DNA of 64,000 bases from Rhizobium sp. PDO1-076 (GCF_000247475.1 NZ_AHZC01000397.1:1-64000); one strand, 5' to 3'. Shown: positions 52,229-61,399, counted from the first letter of the stretch. Notes: generated by a model not told the origin, from the sequence alone. Numbers and translations: made by a program.

Positions 52229-53112
52229 TGACTTCCGGAACTGAAACGATGAACAAAGACACCATCCTGAAAGTCGAGCATCTGTCGATGCGCTTTGGCG
52301 GCCTGATGGCCATCAATGACTTCTCCTTCGAAGCCAAGCGCGGTGAGATCACCGCGCTGATCGGCCCGAACGGCGCCGGCAAGACCACCGTGTTCAACTG
52401 CATCACCGGCTTCTACAAGCCGACGATGGGGATGATTACGCTTAACCAGAGGGACGGCAGCCAGTATCTGCTCGAGCGCCTTCCGGATTTCGAGATCCCC
52501 AAGAAGGCCAAGGTCGCCCGGACGTTCCAGAACATCCGGCTGTTTTCGGGTCTGACCGTTCTGGAAAACCTTCTGGTCGCCCAGCATAATGCGCTGATGA
52601 AGGCCTCGGGCTATACGGTCCTTGGCCTGCTGGGTCTGCCGGCCTACAAGAAGGCTGCGGATCTGGCCATCGACAAGGCGCGTTACTGGCTGGAAAAGGC
52701 CGATCTGGTCGATCGTGCCGATGACCCGGCCGGCGACTTGCCCTACGGCGCCCAGCGTCGTCTGGAAATCTGCCGGGCCATGTGCACCGGACCGGAACTT
52801 CTTTGCCTCGACGAACCGGCTGCCGGTCTCAATCCGAAGGAATCGCTGACGCTCAACGCTCTGCTGCGCAGCATCAGTGCGGAAGGCACGTCTCTGCTCC
52901 TGATCGAGCACGACATGTCGGTCGTCATGGAGATTTCCGACCACGTCGTCGTTCTGGAATACGGCAAGAAGATTTCCGACGGTACGCCGGATCATGTGAA
53001 GAACGACCCGAAGGTGATCGCCGCCTATCTGGGTGTCGAGGATGAAGAATTGGAAGAAGCAATTTCCGAAGTGGAGGCTGTTGCCGAAGAAGTGTCGGGG
53101 GAGAAGAACTGA
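52228..53112 (+). CDS. livG: Branched-chain amino acid ABC transporter ATPase LivG
   Basis: The 294-residue ATP-binding protein contains Walker A IGPNGAGKTTVFNCITGFY, Q loop RTFQNIRLF, the LivG-type signature (DLPYGAQRRLEICRAM, in place of LSGGQ) and Walker B ELLCLDEPAAGLNP. It drives import with LivF. It starts in the livM stop (TGATG); an ATG seven codons on is an alternative. A C-terminal acidic extension (EDEELEEAISEVEAVAEE) past the usual end is longer than in E. coli LivG. Confidence 0.96.
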   Translation: MTSGTETMNKDTILKVEHLSMRFGGLMAINDFSFEAKRGEITALIGPNGAGKTTVFNCITGFYKPTMGMITLNQRDGSQYLLERLPDFEIPKKAKVARTFQNIRLFSGLTVLENLLVAQHNALMKASGYTVLGLLGLPAYKKAADLAIDKARYWLEKADLVDRADDPAGDLPYGAQRRLEICRAMCTGPELLCLDEPAAGLNPKESLTLNALLRSISAEGTSLLLIEHDMSVVMEISDHVVVLEYGKKISDGTPDHVKNDPKVIAAYLGVEDEELEEAISEVEAVAEEVSGEKN

Positions 53113-53840
53113 TGTCCTCCGAAGCACTTCTCAAGGTCCAGGGTGTCGAAACCTATTACGGCAATATCCGGGCGCTTGGCGGCGTCGATGTCGAAGTCAA
53201 GCAGGGTGAGATCGTTGCGCTGATCGGCGCCAATGGCGCCGGCAAGTCGACACTGATGATGACGATCTGCGGCAGCCCGCAGGCGCGTGCCGGCCAGATC
53301 ATCTTCGACGGCGAGGATATCACCAAGCTGCCGACGCATCTGATCGCGCGTCGCCGCATCGCGCAGTCGCCGGAAGGTCGCCGGATCTTTCCGCGCATGA
53401 CCGTCATGGAAAACCTCCAGATGGGGGCTGGCCTCGACAACCTGAAATATTTCAGCGAGGACGTGGAGAAGATCTTCACCATGTTCCCACGCCTCAAGGA
53501 ACGCCATGCCCAGCGTGGTGGAACATTGTCGGGTGGCGAGCAGCAGATGCTGTCCATCGGCCGTGCGCTGATGTCGCGTCCGAAACTGCTGCTTCTCGAC
53601 GAGCCTTCGCTCGGTCTGGCACCTCTGATCGTCAAGGGGATCTTCGAGGCGATCAAGAAGCTCAACAAGGAAGAAGGGTTGACCGTCTTCCTCGTCGAGC
53701 AGAATGCATTTGCCGCACTGAAGCTGTCCGACCGTGCCTATGTCATGGTCAACGGCAAGGTGACGATGAGCGGCAGCGGGAAAGAGTTGTTGGCGGACCC
53801 GCAGGTCCGGGCGGCTTATCTCGAAGGCGGCCATCACTGA
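53112..53840 (+). CDS. livF: Branched-chain amino acid ABC transporter ATPase LivF
   Basis: The second ATPase, 242 residues: Walker A IGANGAGKSTLMMTICG, LivF-specific SPEGRRIFPRMTVMENL, signature TLSGGEQQMLSIGRAL and Walker B LLLLDEPSLGLAPL. It forms the heterodimer with LivG on the LivH/LivM channel. It overlaps the livG stop (TGATG) and ends 18 bases before the small membrane protein gene. Standard length. Confidence 0.96.
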   Translation: MSSEALLKVQGVETYYGNIRALGGVDVEVKQGEIVALIGANGAGKSTLMMTICGSPQARAGQIIFDGEDITKLPTHLIARRRIAQSPEGRRIFPRMTVMENLQMGAGLDNLKYFSEDVEKIFTMFPRLKERHAQRGGTLSGGEQQMLSIGRALMSRPKLLLLDEPSLGLAPLIVKGIFEAIKKLNKEEGLTVFLVEQNAFAALKLSDRAYVMVNGKVTMSGSGKELLADPQVRAAYLEGGHH

Positions 53841-53858
53841 GCGCGCGGAGGAACTGAC

Positions 53859-54212
53859 ATGCAAGGATTGTTTTTCGAGACGGATACCGGTGTGCGCACT
53901 GTGTTGCGCTTCCTCGTTCTGCTGATCGGCTTCTGGACCGCATGGCGGACCGGCAAGGCCGTGGCCGAGGGCTGGGAAGGCTATGCAAGGGTGTTCATCT
54001 ATGTCCTTGGACTTGGTGTGGTGATGCGCTTCCTGCACTTCTCCCTGTTTGCCGGACCCTTCATCAGCCCCTTCTACTACGTCATCGACGTGGTGCTTCT
54101 GCTCGCTTTTGCGGTGGCTGGATTCCAGTCGCGCAGGACGACCCAGATGGTCGATAACTACTACTGGCTCTACGACAGAACTTCCTACTTCTCGTGGAAG
54201 AACAAAGATTGA
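53859..54212 (+). CDS. Small membrane protein in the liv operon (DUF6867-like)
   Basis: The 117-residue product has about three membrane helices (VLRFLVLLIGFWTAWRTG, FIYVLGLGVVMRFLHFSLFAG, YVIDVVLLLAFAVAGFQSRR) and a polar tail ending NYYWLYDRTSYFSWKNKD. It sits between livF and livK with GCGGAGGAAC before the ATG, so it belongs to the operon. Similar small proteins accompany liv operons in other alphaproteobacteria and are given a DUF6867-type name. It may assemble or tune the transporter; nothing in the sequence shows an activity. Confidence 0.75.
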   Translation: MQGLFFETDTGVRTVLRFLVLLIGFWTAWRTGKAVAEGWEGYARVFIYVLGLGVVMRFLHFSLFAGPFISPFYYVIDVVLLLAFAVAGFQSRRTTQMVDNYYWLYDRTSYFSWKNKD

Positions 54213-54353
54213 CAAGCTGTTGTTTTCTGTCCCAGATTGGCGGCAGAGGCGATGGCCCCTAATAAAGAGTGGAACAGTTTTCCGGCGCAGTGTCAGCGGG
54301 TGTTGCGCAGGGTTTCAAGAACCAAACCCGCATAAAAACTTGGGAGTTACAAT

Positions 54354-55469
54354 ATGAAGAAGTCTCTTCTCTCGGCAGTTGCCCTGTCGGCGATGGTCGC
54401 CTTCAGCGGCAACGCTTGGGCTGATATCCTCGTCGGCGTCGGCGGCCCGCTGACAGGTCCGAACGCGGCATTCGGCGCTCAGCTCCAGAAGGGTGCTGAA
54501 CAGGCTGCTGCAGACATCAACGCTGCAGGCGGCATCAACGGCGAGCAGATCAAGATCGTTCTCGGCGACGACGTTTCCGACCCGAAGCAGGGCATCTCGG
54601 TTGCGAACAAGTTCGTTGCTGACGGCGTGAAGTTCGTGGTTGGCCACTTCAACTCGGGCGTTTCCATCCCGGCGTCTGAAGTCTATGCCGAAAACGGCAT
54701 CCTCGAAATCACCCCGGCTGCTACCAACCCGGTCTTCACCGAGCGCGGCCTGTGGAACACCTTCCGCACCTGCGGCCGAGACGACCAGCAGGGCGCCGTT
54801 GCCGGTGCTTACCTTGCTGAGAAGTTCAAGGACGCCAAGATCGCTGTCGTTCATGACAAGACCCCGTACGGCCAGGGCCTTGCCGACGAAACCAAGAAGG
54901 CAATGAACGCTGCCGGCCTGACGGAAGTCATGTACGAAGGCGTCACCACCGGTGACAAGGACTTCTCGGCCCTCATCGCCAAGATGAAGGAAGCCGGCGT
55001 TTCGATCATCTACTGGGGTGGCCTGCACACCGAAGCTGGTCTGATCATCCGTCAGGCTGCTGACCAGGGCCTCAAGGCTACGCTCGTCTCGGGCGACGGT
55101 ATCGTCTCGAACGAACTGGCTTCGATCGCCGGCGACGCTGTCGAAGGCACGCTCAACACCTTCGGTCCTGACCCGACACTGAACCCGGCCAACAAGGAAC
55201 TGGTCGAAAAGTTCAAGGCTGCCGGTTTCAACCCGGAAGCTTACACCCTGTATTCCTACGCTGCTCTGCAGACGATCGCTGCCGCTGCCAAGGCTGCCGG
55301 CTCGAACGATGCTGAAGCCGTTGCTGCTGCAATGAAGGAAAAGGGCCCGTTCCCGACAGCTCTCGGCGACATGTCCTTCGACGAAAAGGGTGACCCGAAG
55401 ATCCCGGGCTACATCATGTACGAATGGAAGAAGGGTGCCGACGGCAACTTCACCTACGTCCCGCAATAA
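54354..55469 (+). CDS. livK: Branched-chain amino acid periplasmic binding protein LivK/BraC
   Basis: The 371-residue protein has a signal peptide ([23 protein letters not shown], cleavage near 23) and a type-I periplasmic binding fold: [36 protein letters not shown] (ligand-binding Ser region), and [15 protein letters not shown] at the C-terminal lobe. It delivers leucine-type or, in rhizobial Bra, many amino acids to LivHMGF. It lies 141 bases after the small membrane protein gene, with its own TTGGGAGTT site, and may have its own promoter for higher expression. A terminator follows. Confidence 0.95.
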   Translation: MKKSLLSAVALSAMVAFSGNAWADILVGVGGPLTGPNAAFGAQLQKGAEQAAADINAAGGINGEQIKIVLGDDVSDPKQGISVANKFVADGVKFVVGHFNSGVSIPASEVYAENGILEITPAATNPVFTERGLWNTFRTCGRDDQQGAVAGAYLAEKFKDAKIAVVHDKTPYGQGLADETKKAMNAAGLTEVMYEGVTTGDKDFSALIAKMKEAGVSIIYWGGLHTEAGLIIRQAADQGLKATLVSGDGIVSNELASIAGDAVEGTLNTFGPDPTLNPANKELVEKFKAAGFNPEAYTLYSYAALQTIAAAAKAAGSNDAEAVAAAMKEKGPFPTALGDMSFDEKGDPKIPGYIMYEWKKGADGNFTYVPQ

Positions 55470-55491
55470 TTCGATCTTTGATCGGAAAACG

Positions 55492-55518
55492 GAAAACCCG
55501 GCCTTGTGCCGGGTTTTC
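55492..55518. terminator. Intrinsic terminator after livK
   Basis: A perfect 11-bp stem GAAAACCCGGC (55492-55502) with 55508-55518 and loop CTTGT; the 3' arm contains TTTT. It begins 22 bases after livK and also lies 75 bases beyond the convergent regulator gene ending at 55594. Confidence 0.85.
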
Positions 55519-55593
55519 TGCATCTGGAGACTGTCGTTGGAGACTGTCGTCGCCGAGTGCGCAAACAAGCGCTGTGCGCATAGGAAACGGAGG

Positions 55594-56517
55594 TCAGCCC
55601 TCGTGCAGAACCTGTGCTGCGCGCACGGCGGCTGATGCGCGATTTTCGACGCCGAGCTTGGAGTAGATCTGCTCGAGGTGCTTGTTGACGGTGCGCGAGG
55701 ACAGGCCGAGGATTTCGCCGATGTCGCGGTTTGCCTTGCCCTTGGCGATCCATAGCAGCACCTCGCTTTCGCGGTGCGTGAGGCCGAAGCGCTGGCGCAG
55801 CAGTTCGTCCTCGCTTTGCCGGTTGGCCGAGGTGATGCGGAAGAGATATTCGTCAGCGCCGATCGTGCCCAGGAAGGAAAGCTGCAGGGCGATGCCGGAA
55901 GCGCTGGCGAAGGGGAAGGTGCCTTCGCTTGTCGTTCCACCGGTGGCGCGCCGCTGGGCAAGCCATGTGGCCGTGGCGCTGGCGACCTCGTTGATGCCAT
56001 CGGCTGTGCCGGTGGCGCTTTCAATCAGGCGGCTGGCCTGCGGGGTGGTCCAGTGAACCTGACCGTCGCCACGCACGGCAAGCAGATGGCGACCGGCGGC
56101 ATCGAGCGCCACGCGGGCGCTCTGGGCGGAACGGGCGTTGGTCAGATGTACGCGAATGCGGGCGCGCAGCTCATCGATATTGATTGGCTTGGTCAAATAG
56201 TCGACGCCGCCGCTTTCGAGCGCATTGACCACATGCTCTGTTTCGGTGAGGCCGGTCATGAAGATCACGGGGACCTGGGCAACCACCGGATCGGCCTTCA
56301 GGCTGCGGCAGGTCTCGAAACCGTCCATGCCGGGCATGACGGCGTCGAGCAGGATCAGATCCGGACTGATGCGGTTGACGATCGAGAGTGCGGCATGGCC
56401 GGAAGTGGCGATCAGCACGGAAAAGCCGGATGCCTCCAGCGCCTCGGTCAGGAAGCCGAGCGCATCGGGGCTGTCATCGACGAGCAGAACGATGTCGCGC
56501 CTGCTGGCTTCAACCAT
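55594..56517 (-). CDS. LuxR-type response regulator paired with the permease-kinase
   Basis: The 307-residue protein has an N-terminal receiver (about 8-125: VLLVDDSPDAL, phospho-acceptor Asp58 in LILLDAVMPGMDG, Lys in YLTKPI), a middle PAS-like segment of about 100 residues (AAGRHLLAVRGDGQVHWTT), and a C-terminal LuxR helix-turn-helix (FGLTHRESEVLLWIAKGKANRDIGEILGLSSRTVNKHLEQIY). The start at 56517 overlaps the end of the upstream kinase gene by 8 bases, so they are co-translated partners. The frame is open eight codons further up. Target genes are unknown; the closest candidate is the convergent liv operon or a transporter elsewhere. Confidence 0.85.
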   Translation of the reverse strand: MVEASRRDIVLLVDDSPDALGFLTEALEASGFSVLIATSGHAALSIVNRISPDLILLDAVMPGMDGFETCRSLKADPVVAQVPVIFMTGLTETEHVVNALESGGVDYLTKPINIDELRARIRVHLTNARSAQSARVALDAAGRHLLAVRGDGQVHWTTPQASRLIESATGTADGINEVASATATWLAQRRATGGTTSEGTFPFASASGIALQLSFLGTIGADEYLFRITSANRQSEDELLRQRFGLTHRESEVLLWIAKGKANRDIGEILGLSSRTVNKHLEQIYSKLGVENRASAAVRAAQVLHEG

Positions 56518-59500
56518 GGATCGGCTCCTTGACGGTTGCAAACGAAGTCAGGTAGCCGCGCAAGCCGGCCAGATCGAATACCTGCAGGTAAGCGCGGGCA
56601 CCTTCGACAAAGGCGGCATGGGTGGTAGCGCCGGATAGTTCGGCAAGCTTTGCTTCTATCCCGCGCACATAGCCGATTTCGCAGAGCTGGATCAACTCGT
56701 CCAGATGGGTGTGGCCGGGAGAGGCCGGTTTCAGCGCTGGAGCCGGCGGCTGAAACAGGCGCGGATCGTCGGCATAGATCCAGTCGAGGCCAAGGAACAT
56801 GGCAAGCTTGTCGCGCAGGCGCTTGATGTCGACGGGCTTGGCAATCGCATCGTCGTGGCCCTCGCCACCGGCAGCCGGGGCGTCGCCGATATTGGCGGAC
56901 AGCATCAGGATCGGCGCCTTCTGGCCGGCGTCGCGCAGCTTCTCGACGAGTTGCCAGCCATTCATGCCGGGCATCGAGATATCGACCAGGAAGAGATCAG
57001 GCCGAACGCCTTCGATGAGTGTCAGGCAGGCGGGGCCGCCGGCTGCGGTCAGCACGACAAAATCGAGCGGGGCGAGAACCTCGCGCATCAGTTCGCGATG
57101 ATCCTCATTGTCATCGACCACGACGATCGTGCGCCGCGGGCCGGTATAGGAGGCGATCTTGCGTTCCGGGGCAGGGGCGGTGTTCGGCCGGTCGATGGCC
57201 GACAGCATCAACCGGACCTTGAAGATCGAGCCCTTGTCGCGCTCGCTGGCAACCGCAATCTCGCCGCCAAGCGTGTTGGTCAGAAGCTTGGTGATGGTCA
57301 GGCCGAGACCGAGGCCGGGCTGGGGCCGGATATTGTCGGCCTCGCCGCGCTGGAACGGCTCGTAGATCCGGTTGAGATCCTTCTCGGCAATGCCGCGGCC
57401 GGTATCGGTGACGGTGAAGGTCGCCACCTGGCTGCGATAGGTGACTTCGAAACGGACCACGCCCTCGTCGGTGAACTTGATGGCGTTGGACAGGAGGTTG
57501 ACGAGGATCTGTCGGATACGCTTTTCGTCGGTGCGCACATAAAGCGGCAGGTTATGCGAGCGCTGGTGTTCGAAGACGAGGCCTTTGGCGGCGGCCTGGG
57601 GGGCGAACATGTCGATCAGCTGGTCGAGAAAGTCCTGGATGTTCACCTCGTTGGAAAAGACCTGCAGGCGGCCGGCCTCGATCTTGGAGATATCCAGAAG
57701 CCCGTCGATCAGGCCGGACAGGTGATCGGCGGAGCGGCGGATGACCTTGATCGCCGACTGTCGCGGCACGGGGATGGTCTCGTCGCGCTCGAGGATCTGC
57801 GCATAGCCGAGCACGGCGTTGAGCGGCGTGCGCAGTTCGTGGCTGAGGCCGACGACATAGCGGCTCTTGGCGCGGTTGGCGGCTTCCGCGGTTTCCTTGG
57901 CGTTCTGCAGGGCCGCATCCGTCTTGCGGTGGGCGGCGATTTCCTTCAGCAGCAGCGTGTTCTGGCGCGACGATTCCTCTTCGGCGACGACGCGGCTGTC
58001 ATGGGCAAGCACGTAGAACCAGGAGACGATGCCGGCGAGGATGGCGAAGATGAAGAAGACGACCAGCACGGTGCGATCGACCACCGTTGCCATTTCCGGC
58101 GTGGCGACATTCACCTGATGGGCGATCAGCGCGAGGATGGCACCTATCAGCGAGATCGACAGGACCGCGGTCAGGGCATAGCGGCCGAGCCGGGTGGAAA
58201 ACCGCTGCAGCAGGACCTCGGGCAGGAAGGTGCGGGCGACGGCCGCAGCCTGGGCATTGATCCTGGCGTTCGGCTTGCACATGTCATGACAGCGGCTGTC
58301 GAGCGTGCAACACAGCGAACAGATCGGCGCGGCATAGGCGGGGCACCAGGCCATGTCTTCCGGCTCGAACGGATGTTCGCAGATCGAGCAGGTGATGCCG
58401 GTCAGGTTCTTCCAGCTCTGGCGCGGCTTGCGGGCCAGGTAGAACTTGCCGTCACTCCACCAGGCGATCAGCGGAGAGATGACGAAGGCGATTAGCGTGA
58501 CGAAGGTGGAGAGCGAAGCAAGCAGTGCGCCGAATGCGCCGAAATGGGCGGCCAGCGCGACGGTTGCCGACAGCAACATGGTGCCGCAACCGACCGGATT
58601 GATGTCGTAGAGATGGGCGCGCTTGAATTCGATGCCGGGCGGCGACAGGCCGAGGCGCTTGTTGATGAACAGATCGGCCGATATGGCGCAGAGCCAGCTC
58701 ATGGCGATGATCGAGAAAATGCCGAGCGTTTCTTCGAGCAGTTCGTAGATGCCGAGTTCCATCAGCAGGAGGGCGATGGCGACGTTGAACACCAACCAGA
58801 CGACGCGACCGGGATGGCTATGGGTCAGGCGGGAGAAGAAGTTCGACCAGGCCAGCGAGCCGGCATAGGCGTTCATCACGTTGATCTTCAGTTGCGAGAT
58901 AACCACGAAACCGGCCATCAGCAGCATGGCGGCGGTCTCGTTGGGGATCATGTAGCCGAAGGCGGCGAGATACATCTGCGAGGGATCGGCGGCCTCGCCG
59001 ACCGGAACGCCGGTTGCGAGCGTCAGCACGGCGAGGAAGGAACCGGCGAGCAGCTTGGGCACGCCGAGCACCACCCAACCGGAGCCGGCAAGGAAGATCG
59101 CGACCTTGTGGTGCAGCTTGCGTGCACCTTCCGGCGGCAGGAAGCGAAGGAAGTCGACCTGCTCGCCGATCTGCGGCATCAGCGCCAGGATGACGGCGGA
59201 GGCCGCGCCGAATTCGACAAGGTCGAAAGGGGCCGTCTGGCCCATGCCGGCATTGGAGTGATTGATGCCGGCAAAGGCACGCCAGAGGTCGATCTTTTCC
59301 CAGTCGAGGAAGGCGATGAAGATGAACGGCAGGATGTTGAGCACGATCCAGATCGGCTGGGTGATCAGCTGGAATTTCGAGATCAGCCTGATGCCATAGG
59401 TGACAAGGGGCAGGACGACGACAGCCGATATGATGTAGCCGAGCCAGAGCGGTACGCCAAAGGCGAGCTGCAACGCACCGGTCATGATAGATGCCTCGAT

Positions 59501-59893
59501 GGCGAACAGCATGAAGGTGAAGCTGGCATAGATCAGCGAGGTGATGGTCGAACCGATATAGCCGAAGCCGGCCCCGCGGGTGAGCAGGTCGATGTCGACG
59601 CCGTGGCGGATCGCATAACGGCTGATCGGCACGCCGACGAGCAGCATCAGGATGGAGGCCACGACAATGGCGAAAAAGGCGTTGGTGGTCCCATAGGCGA
59701 GCGTGATCGTGCCGCCGATGGCCTCCAGTGCGAGGAAGGAAATGGCGCCGATCGCCGTCTGGGAAATCCGGCTGGACGAGAATTGCCGCGCACTCTTGGC
59801 GGTGAACCGCAGCGCATAGTCTTCAAGCGTCTGGTTGGCCACCCAGCGATTGTATTCGCGGCGGACGGGGATGATGCGTTGGCGTGCTGGCAT
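56510..59893 (-). CDS. NCS1-like permease fused to a hybrid sensor histidine kinase
   Basis: The 1127 residues fall into clear modules. Residues 15-485 form about 12 membrane helices with the look of a nucleobase/cation symporter-1 (cytosine/purine permease) protein. Residues 502-539 hold eight cysteines (502, 505, 517, 525, 528, 529, 535, 539), perhaps two zinc sites. Two more helices follow (573-592, 607-629), then the kinase: His685 in LSHELRTPLNAVLG, N box LLSNAIKF, VTDTGRGIA and LGLGLTITK. A receiver (about 921-1035) has Asp971 in FLVDISMPGMNG. A final 90 residues are of unknown type. The permease part is likely the signal sensor. Overlaps its regulator gene by 8 bases. Confidence 0.88.
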   Translation of the reverse strand: MPARQRIIPVRREYNRWVANQTLEDYALRFTAKSARQFSSSRISQTAIGAISFLALEAIGGTITLAYGTTNAFFAIVVASILMLLVGVPISRYAIRHGVDIDLLTRGAGFGYIGSTITSLIYASFTFMLFAIEASIMTGALQLAFGVPLWLGYIISAVVVLPLVTYGIRLISKFQLITQPIWIVLNILPFIFIAFLDWEKIDLWRAFAGINHSNAGMGQTAPFDLVEFGAASAVILALMPQIGEQVDFLRFLPPEGARKLHHKVAIFLAGSGWVVLGVPKLLAGSFLAVLTLATGVPVGEAADPSQMYLAAFGYMIPNETAAMLLMAGFVVISQLKINVMNAYAGSLAWSNFFSRLTHSHPGRVVWLVFNVAIALLLMELGIYELLEETLGIFSIIAMSWLCAISADLFINKRLGLSPPGIEFKRAHLYDINPVGCGTMLLSATVALAAHFGAFGALLASLSTFVTLIAFVISPLIAWWSDGKFYLARKPRQSWKNLTGITCSICEHPFEPEDMAWCPAYAAPICSLCCTLDSRCHDMCKPNARINAQAAAVARTFLPEVLLQRFSTRLGRYALTAVLSISLIGAILALIAHQVNVATPEMATVVDRTVLVVFFIFAILAGIVSWFYVLAHDSRVVAEEESSRQNTLLLKEIAAHRKTDAALQNAKETAEAANRAKSRYVVGLSHELRTPLNAVLGYAQILERDETIPVPRQSAIKVIRRSADHLSGLIDGLLDISKIEAGRLQVFSNEVNIQDFLDQLIDMFAPQAAAKGLVFEHQRSHNLPLYVRTDEKRIRQILVNLLSNAIKFTDEGVVRFEVTYRSQVATFTVTDTGRGIAEKDLNRIYEPFQRGEADNIRPQPGLGLGLTITKLLTNTLGGEIAVASERDKGSIFKVRLMLSAIDRPNTAPAPERKIASYTGPRRTIVVVDDNEDHRELMREVLAPLDFVVLTAAGGPACLTLIEGVRPDLFLVDISMPGMNGWQLVEKLRDAGQKAPILMLSANIGDAPAAGGEGHDDAIAKPVDIKRLRDKLAMFLGLDWIYADDPRLFQPPAPALKPASPGHTHLDELIQLCEIGYVRGIEAKLAELSGATTHAAFVEGARAYLQVFDLAGLRGYLTSFATVKEPIHG

Positions 59894-60000
59894 GCCTAAA
59901 TTCTAGCGCCTTTTGTGAGCTGGCTGTCGTTTGGGCATTTTCACGGGAATGGCTGGAATAGCAAGGGCGGTTCGCAGGCGCTACAAAGCAAAGACGGGTT

Positions 60001-60459
60001 TCACGGCTTGATGATGCCACCCTGATAATCCAGTTGATAGGCGAGGCGGTCGTTGACCAGGATGCGCTCGATGCCGCGGAAGCTGCGGTGGTCGCCGACG
60101 CTTTCATCGCGATATTCGCCGTCCGCGTGCTGGAAGACGAAGCCGCCAAGGAACCGGCCCTCCCGATAAAGAGCGGTGAGCGCAGATTTGATGATGTTGC
60201 CGGCGCGCGTTCCGCAGAGGAGCGTCGGGTCCATGATGCGGCCATAGTAATTCATGGACCAAACCGGTTCATCGTCGATCCAGACGACTTCCTGGCCGAG
60301 AAAGTCGGTGCCGCCGAAATAGCTGTCCATGTAGCGGAATTCGTTCCGCTCATGGAGGATGTCATGCGAGCGCGTGCGGCAAGGCACTCGCGCATGGTTC
60401 CCGCCACCGGCATAGCAGGCAGCCTTTGCCTCGATGATAAATTGTTCCAACTCCCTCAT
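60001..60459 (-). CDS. DUF5680-like protein
   Basis: The 152-residue soluble protein has FIIEAKAACYAGGG near the start, then RSHDILHERNEFRYMDSYFGGTDFLGQEVVW, DEPVWSMNYYGRIM and a C-terminal beta segment, matching what I recall of DUF5680 proteins. No catalytic motif is evident. The ATG at 60459 follows AGAGGAGGG; the upstream open frame runs into the promoter side of the divergent TerC gene. It lies 107 bases before the permease-kinase gene on the same strand and might share its transcript. Function unknown. Confidence 0.65.
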   Translation of the reverse strand: MRELEQFIIEAKAACYAGGGNHARVPCRTRSHDILHERNEFRYMDSYFGGTDFLGQEVVWIDDEPVWSMNYYGRIMDPTLLCGTRAGNIIKSALTALYREGRFLGGFVFQHADGEYRDESVGDHRSFRGIERILVNDRLAYQLDYQGGIIKP

Positions 60460-60678
60460 TGCTGCCCTCCTCTGATCGGAACATAAAGAGAACGTAGCGA
60501 GGCAAGCTGCGTGTTTCAAGATGCAAAATCGAATGTATGGGGTGTCAGCAGTGCAAATGGTCTCGGAACCATTGTGAAGTGTGAAGAAGCAGCCCCCTGT
60601 TGGCATTTTCGATCTTTCATTCACGCGGCCATGCTGTATGTGATGCCGACATCAGGAACGTGGGGACGAACCAAAATC

Positions 60679-61311
60679 ATGATGGAAATCTTTACCGCCG
60701 CAGGTCTTGCGGCAATGTTCCAGGTCATCGCGATCGATCTGGTTCTGGCGGGCGACAATGCGATCGTCATCGGTCTGGCTGCTGCCGGTCTGCCGGCGCA
60801 TCAGCGCAACAAGGCAATCCTTGTCGGCATCATTGCTGCGACGGTCATGCGTATCGGTTTTGCGTTGGGCACGGCCTACCTTCTCAACATTGTCGGCCTG
60901 CAATTGCTGGGTGGCGTGCTTCTGGCCTGGGTATGCTGGAAGATGTGGGTGGAGCTTCGCGCAGCGGCACATGTGCCACATCACGAGGGCGAAACCGACG
61001 ATGTCGAGCTGAACACCGACAAGACCTTTATGCAGGCGGCAATCCAGATTGTTATCGCCGATGTGTCGATGTCGCTGGACAACGTGCTGGCGGTTGCCGG
61101 CGCTGCCAAGGAACACACCTCGATCCTCGCGATCGGCCTTGTCCTGTCAATCGCGCTGATGGGCCTTGCGGCGAATTTCGTGGCCAAGCTGCTGCACAAG
61201 CATCGCTGGATTGCCTATGTCGGTCTCGGTGTCATCGTCTACGTCACCGTCACGATGATCTATCACGGCATGATCGAAGTCTGGCCCTACATTTCGGGCT
61301 ACCTAGCATAA
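60679..61311 (+). CDS. TerC family membrane protein (YjbE-like, putative metal exporter)
   Basis: The 210-residue protein has about seven membrane helices and the paired acidic motifs of TerC proteins: VIAIDLVLAGDNAIVIGLAA (about 13-32) and IVIADVSMSLDNVLAVAGAA (about 120-139). The Asp/Asn in these helices are thought to bind metal; several bacterial TerC proteins export manganese to feed secreted enzymes. Start: two adjacent ATGs at 60679 and 60682; an ATG at 60631 also fits the frame, but the family begins near MEIFTAAGLAAMFQ. It is divergent from the DUF5680-like gene, and a terminator follows. Metal specificity is inferred. Confidence 0.87.
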   Translation: MMEIFTAAGLAAMFQVIAIDLVLAGDNAIVIGLAAAGLPAHQRNKAILVGIIAATVMRIGFALGTAYLLNIVGLQLLGGVLLAWVCWKMWVELRAAAHVPHHEGETDDVELNTDKTFMQAAIQIVIADVSMSLDNVLAVAGAAKEHTSILAIGLVLSIALMGLAANFVAKLLHKHRWIAYVGLGVIVYVTVTMIYHGMIEVWPYISGYLA

Positions 61312-61338
61312 GCGCTATCTGCCAAAGACCGATACAAG

Positions 61339-61375
61339 AATGCCGGATCCCGCAAAGGATCCGGCATTGCTCTTA
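61339..61375 (+). terminator. Terminator after the TerC gene
   Basis: A perfect 12-bp stem AATGCCGGATCC (61339-61350) with 61357-61368, loop CGCAAA, then GCTCTTATCT. It starts 27 bases after the stop and lies between two convergent genes. The T run is broken. Confidence 0.7.
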
Positions 61376-61399
61376 TCTCGGTTGTGCGGCCGATCGATT

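Noticed and set aside
56705-59899. Plus-strand frames of 596 and 451 codons opposite the permease-kinase gene
   Set aside because: Gly/Asp/Arg-rich shadow translations; the minus strand has clear kinase, receiver and permease modules.
60480-60678. Possible yybP-ykoY manganese riboswitch before the TerC gene
   Set aside because: TerC genes often have one, but I could not find the conserved internal-loop sequences in this leader. A covariance search (Rfam RF00080) would settle it.
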